DNA of 9,256 nucleotides, taken from CAZAQK01 sp050249355. GTDB taxonomy: Bacteria; Pseudomonadota; Alphaproteobacteria; Rickettsiales; SXRF01. A model generated the notes under the pieces. The model did not search any database. It saw nothing but the letters and a program-made list of their open reading frames with translations, and was not told the DNA's origin. Position numbers and translations under genes: made by a program. Of the stretch, positions 6,759-9,256 are shown piece by piece. The DNA lies in contig JBFWQQ010000070.1 of NCBI GenBank assembly GCA_050249355.1, positions 1 to 9,256 of the forward strand. The letters run 5' to 3'. Numbering within the stretch: the first letter of the stretch is position 1; each line of letters opens with the position of its first letter.

Positions 6759-6815
6759 AAAACTGCACTTTAGCAAATAGAATTTGCTTGCACAACAAAT
6801 CAATGCCCCGAATTT

Positions 6816-7505
6816 TCAGGCGGATTTTTCCTTAAGTGCGCGCTTATCGACATACATCGACATATCGGCGGCAGCCAGTGCCGATTCGGCATCATCACCC
6901 GAGGCCAGCGAATGACACCCCAATGCAGAAGAAATCACTATGGATTGATCATTGAAACTCAGTGGGTTGGATGCAAGCTTCTGGCAGATCAGGCGGCCAC
7001 GGCGGCGCGCCGCCTCTTCATCAGCATAATACATGATGACGGCAAATTCATCGCCACCGATGCGGGCGAGAAAATCCGACTCACGCATGGCAGAGGATAA
7101 GCACATTGAAATATGGCGTATGGCAAGATCACCCGCCGCATGGCCGTATTGATCGTTCAGTTCCTTGAAATCGTTGATATCGAAAAACAGGATGGTGGAC
7201 GGATGCCCGTAACGTTCAAACATGTTGAGCGCCCAGCTCAGGCGACGCATGAAGGCACGACGGTTGGGGATCGGCGCTACGCAATCGACATCGACCAGAC
7301 GCTCCAGTTCCGACAGGTTATCGCGGGCCTGGTTCAACTCGTGCGTGACATCGGAAAGTTTTTCCAGCAATGCCGACACCGCCAGATGCACCGAAGGGGT
7401 CAATTCTTTGCGGGGAATGCCCAGCAGCGCAATACGCTCGTCCAGGTGCTCCTTGCTCAGATTCAGGTTGCTTACAATAGGTTTCTTATTGAAATCCAGC
7501 TTCAT
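6816..7505 (-). CDS. GGDEF-domain diguanylate cyclase
   Basis: This 229-residue soluble protein makes cyclic di-GMP from two GTP. The GGDEF signature is intact at residues 150-154 (ARIGGDEFAVI), the metal-binding Asp is D109 in FFDINDFKELND, and YGHAAGD (120-126) supplies guanine contacts. R141-E-S-D144, five residues before GGDEF, is a complete RxxD inhibitory site, so product feedback is expected. Residues about 1-75 are an N-terminal helical segment ending in a predicted coiled coil (LLEKLSDVTHELNQARDNLSELERL, about 47-71) that could dimerise the enzyme; no sensor domain is recognised. The usual D-x-LTGLPNRRAF entry motif reads DCVAPIPNRRAF, a variation of the kind seen in alphaproteobacterial members. 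It is on the same strand as the TAXI-symporter pair, 81 nt upstream, and could be co-transcribed with it. Confidence 0.92.
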   Translation of the reverse strand: MKLDFNKKPIVSNLNLSKEHLDERIALLGIPRKELTPSVHLAVSALLEKLSDVTHELNQARDNLSELERLVDVDCVAPIPNRRAFMRRLSWALNMFERYGHPSTILFFDINDFKELNDQYGHAAGDLAIRHISMCLSSAMRESDFLARIGGDEFAVIMYYADEEAARRRGRLICQKLASNPLSFNDQSIVISSALGCHSLASGDDAESALAAADMSMYVDKRALKEKSA

Positions 7506-7663
7506 ACCCTACCCGTACCGTTTCTTCACCCTATACAGTTAAGTATTAGCATAAGGCACAGAAAATTGGTTGTATTAAAGCAAATTTTACCCTGTAATTC
7601 CAGCATTAATGTGGCATTTGTGGCGCTTAAGACACATAATCGGCCGCCTCGCCCATCAATTTT

Positions 7664-7692
7664 TTGACATGCGGGGCCGAAAACGGTAGGTT
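7664..7692 (+). promoter_or_regulatory. Candidate promoter for purE
   Basis: A perfect -35 hexamer, TTGACA, at 7664-7669 is followed by 17 nt and TAGGTT at 7687-7692, which matches three of six -10 positions. The start would be near 7699, giving a leader of about 20 nt. A second option lies at 7570-7598: TTGTAT, 17 nt, TGTAAT (a five-of-six -10 with a poor -35). Both sit in the 213-nt divergent region between the GGDEF gene and purE, which holds nothing else I can recognise. Confidence 0.45.
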
Positions 7693-7718
7693 CCTTTTTC
7701 TTTTTTTGAGGAGACGCT

Positions 7719-8198
7719 ATGGCCGATGTCGCCATCATCATGGGCAGCACATCCGACTGGGATACCATGCAACACACCGCCGAAATGCTGGATGTGCTGG
7801 GGGTAAGCTACGACAAGCGCGTGGTTTCCGCCCACCGCACACCCGACCGCATGGTGGAATTCGCCAAAGGTGCCAAAGCCGAAGGCTTCAAGGTCATCAT
7901 CGCTGGGGCCGGTGGCGCCGCACACCTGCCCGGCATGGTGGCAAGCCTCACCCCCCTGCCCGTTCTGGGCGTGCCGGTAGAAAGCAAAGCACTAAAAGGG
8001 CTGGATAGTTTATTGTCTATCGCCCAGATGCCCGGCGGCGTTGCTGTGGGCACACTCGCCGTCGGCAAGGCAGGCGCGAAGAATGCAGGTATACTGGCTG
8101 CATCCATTCTGGCGTTGCATGACAAAAAGATCGAAAAGAAACTCGATAGCTGGCGGGCAAAGCAGACAAAAAGCGTGAAGCATAAGCCGGATGCGTAA
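7719..8198 (+). CDS. purE: N5-carboxyaminoimidazole ribonucleotide mutase (class I PurE)
   Basis: PurE moves the carboxyl group of N5-CAIR to carbon 4 to give CAIR in de novo purine synthesis, as a cytosolic octamer. The 159-residue protein has the full class I set: IMGSTSDWDTM at residues 7-17 (S10 and D13 bind phosphate and ribose), SAHRTPDRM at 37-45 with catalytic H39, AGAGGAAHLPGM at 62-73, and LLSIAQMPGGVAVGTLAVG at 98-116. These line up with E. coli S16, D19 and H45 at a constant offset of 6. The length is normal. GAGGAG at 7708-7713, 5 nt before the ATG, marks a strongly translated start. purK, which makes N5-CAIR and often follows purE, is not next to it; an unknown gene overlapping by 8 nt takes that place. 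The basic tail (145-159) is outside the conserved core. Confidence 0.97.
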   Translation: MADVAIIMGSTSDWDTMQHTAEMLDVLGVSYDKRVVSAHRTPDRMVEFAKGAKAEGFKVIIAGAGGAAHLPGMVASLTPLPVLGVPVESKALKGLDSLLSIAQMPGGVAVGTLAVGKAGAKNAGILAASILALHDKKIEKKLDSWRAKQTKSVKHKPDA

Positions 8199-8673
8199 AC
8201 CGGTAACCAGACAGGAATTAAAGGCCTTTAAGACTGCTCTTGAGCATGACATTGATGATGCAGGTGAGGCAGGCGTTGATCCGAGCGTAACAATAGGGCG
8301 GATATGTTTCAAAGAGTTGAAACCGACAGAGCGACTGATCCTGGCCTCGGCAGCGATAGATTCGTTGTATGACACCCTTACGATTGCCGATGCAGTAATG
8401 CAAATTAAAGGAGAGCCAATTGCAGAAATAGCGTACGAGACATTTTGGGGCCGTGTTCAAGAAAACTGCAGGAAGGATTATAGAATGAACCCAGATGATG
8501 CCCTTGCCGCCGCAAACTTCATCGCTCACAGGTTTGATTTGTTCCGCCGGAGCTACCGCCAGGAGGTTCAGCCCAACGCTTTAGAACTACACGCAACGTG
8601 GTATAACGCCAGACTAATGCCTGCCAACACCGCCATCGTCCACCTCGGAGTCCCCAATGATTCCTTTGACTGA
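8191..8673 (+). CDS. Hypothetical protein overlapping the end of purE
   Basis: This 160-residue protein is not recognised. It looks soluble and mostly helical, with charged segments (RQELKAFKTALEHDIDDAGEAG near the start, ELKPTERLILASAAIDSLYDTL about residues 42-63), two Trp and several Cys, and no signal peptide or membrane helix. Its ATG lies inside the last codons of purE (8-nt overlap), so translation is probably coupled to purE; no clear Shine-Dalgarno is seen. Codon use is looser than in purE, with ATA, AGA and AGG present, which may mean low expression or recent acquisition. Its last 20 codons overlap the end of the opposite-strand gene by 60 nt. The long open frame, the coupling and a plausible composition support a real gene, but with no homolog in mind I keep the confidence moderate. 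Confidence 0.62.
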   Translation: MRKPVTRQELKAFKTALEHDIDDAGEAGVDPSVTIGRICFKELKPTERLILASAAIDSLYDTLTIADAVMQIKGEPIAEIAYETFWGRVQENCRKDYRMNPDDALAAANFIAHRFDLFRRSYRQEVQPNALELHATWYNARLMPANTAIVHLGVPNDSFD

Positions 8674-9256
8674 TCTGCCGCGGCGGAAACCTTCGGCCTG
8701 GGTGATATCTTCTGACAGTAATTTTTGCCTGAATACGTCCGCGCCCTCTATGTGCGTAAGCCCAGCAGTACTGGCTATGCGATCATAGGCCGCCTCTCGA
8801 TCCTCGGTGGCAGCCTGCGGGTTGCTAAACATCCTCCAGTCCCCCGTTACAGCTGCATCGCTCACTCCCATATTGCGTATAAGCAGTATACGTTGCAGGG
8901 CAGCAAATGCTCCGCCTTCATCCTTACCCAACAAGTTCTCTCCATCGAATTCCTTACCATCCAGCGCCTTGAACACTTTCATGATAAGCGCGTCCTGAAT
9001 TTCAGGATCGTTCATGAACGCAATACGGGCACGGGTGTTTTCATGCGCCATATGCAACCGTAAACGCTGCATATCATTCAGCTTCATGTTGTCAGCAATG
9101 GTATCGATCTCTTCAGCAGTGAGCAGTTTCTCCTGTGCATTACGTGCCCTGTCAAATACCCGCTTGATGAAGAACCCTACCTTGCGCGACAGATCTACAT
9201 TACCACCACAGATGACCTCTGTGAACGACGGCAGGCGATGACCGCGTTCAATTCGT
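8614..9256 (-). CDS. Hypothetical protein, C-terminal part (5' end beyond right edge)
   Basis: The minus-strand frame is open from 9256 down to the stop at 8614, about 213 residues. An internal ATG at 9087 exists, but the coding-like frame continues upstream of it without a stop (FTEVICGGNVDLSRKVGFFIKR and RARNAQEKLLTAEEID are in frame), so the real start lies outside the window. The visible part is hydrophilic and helix-rich, with no membrane segment and no motif I recognise. A central segment (ENLLGKDEGGAFAALQRILL) looks like a structured helical core, and the end is charged and Gly-rich (DSEVDDGGVGRH). It converges on the 160-residue gene, with the last 60 nt shared on opposite strands. 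Function is unknown. Confidence 0.6.
   Translation of the reverse strand, partial: RIERGHRLPSFTEVICGGNVDLSRKVGFFIKRVFDRARNAQEKLLTAEEIDTIADNMKLNDMQRLRLHMAHENTRARIAFMNDPEIQDALIMKVFKALDGKEFDGENLLGKDEGGAFAALQRILLIRNMGVSDAAVTGDWRMFSNPQAATEDREAAYDRIASTAGLTHIEGADVFRQKLLSEDITQAEGFRRGRSVKGIIGDSEVDDGGVGRH

Noticed and set aside
6735..6803. Longer TAXI protein starting at 6803
   Set aside because: It would place 23 Cys-rich residues ahead of a normal signal peptide, and it would bury the AGGAAA ribosome-binding site inside the gene.
7113..7667. Plus-strand open frame of 184 codons opposite the GGDEF gene
   Set aside because: The opposite strand encodes an intact GGDEF domain with all active-site residues; this frame has no recognisable motif.

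Overview
The window looks like chromosomal DNA from an alphaproteobacterium. The evidence is an NDUFS4-like accessory subunit of respiratory complex I, a DUF2610 protein (best known from Rickettsiales and related Alphaproteobacteria), a receiver protein with the alphaproteobacterial 'P-R-x-F ... Y-x-G-P-x-R-R' tail, and a GGDEF protein of the 'P-x-x-NRRAF' type common in that class. A deep-branching group (Micavibrio-, Holosporales- or Rickettsiales-like) would fit, but this is inferred from gene content only. I see no tRNA, rRNA, CRISPR array, insertion sequence or phage gene.

Layout. Positions 2-849 (+) hold the 3' end of a response-regulator receiver gene, joined by a TGATG stop/start overlap to a small Hpt-like protein. 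Both lack residues normally needed for phosphotransfer. Positions 917-1213 (+) encode the complex I accessory subunit. Positions 1298-4282 (+) hold a DUF2610 gene followed after 6 nt by an 899-residue protein I cannot assign. That protein has one calcium-loop-like motif at its N-terminus and four at its C-terminus, a tandem duplicated helical domain of about 150 residues repeated in a gapless 174-residue register, and a strongly basic patch. A good intrinsic terminator follows at 4287-4325.

The minus strand from 7505 down to 4365 carries three genes in the order GGDEF diguanylate cyclase, secreted TAXI-type solute-binding protein, and SDF-family (glutamate/dicarboxylate) symporter. The last two are 45 nt apart and look like an operon. 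No TRAP permease gene is present to partner the TAXI protein. From 7719 the plus strand carries purE, with a strong ribosome-binding site and a candidate promoter, overlapping by 8 nt an unknown 160-residue protein. That unknown gene runs tail-to-tail, with a 60-nt overlap, into an unknown minus-strand gene that continues off the right edge.

How the genes fit together. The receiver/Hpt-like pair looks like a signalling module that may work by binding rather than phosphotransfer. The TAXI-symporter pair is probably for uptake of small acidic metabolites. The most novel part is the DUF2610 plus 899-residue protein pair; its function is unknown, and the domain layout does not match a family I recognise. 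Every stretch without a gene is shorter than 300 nt.
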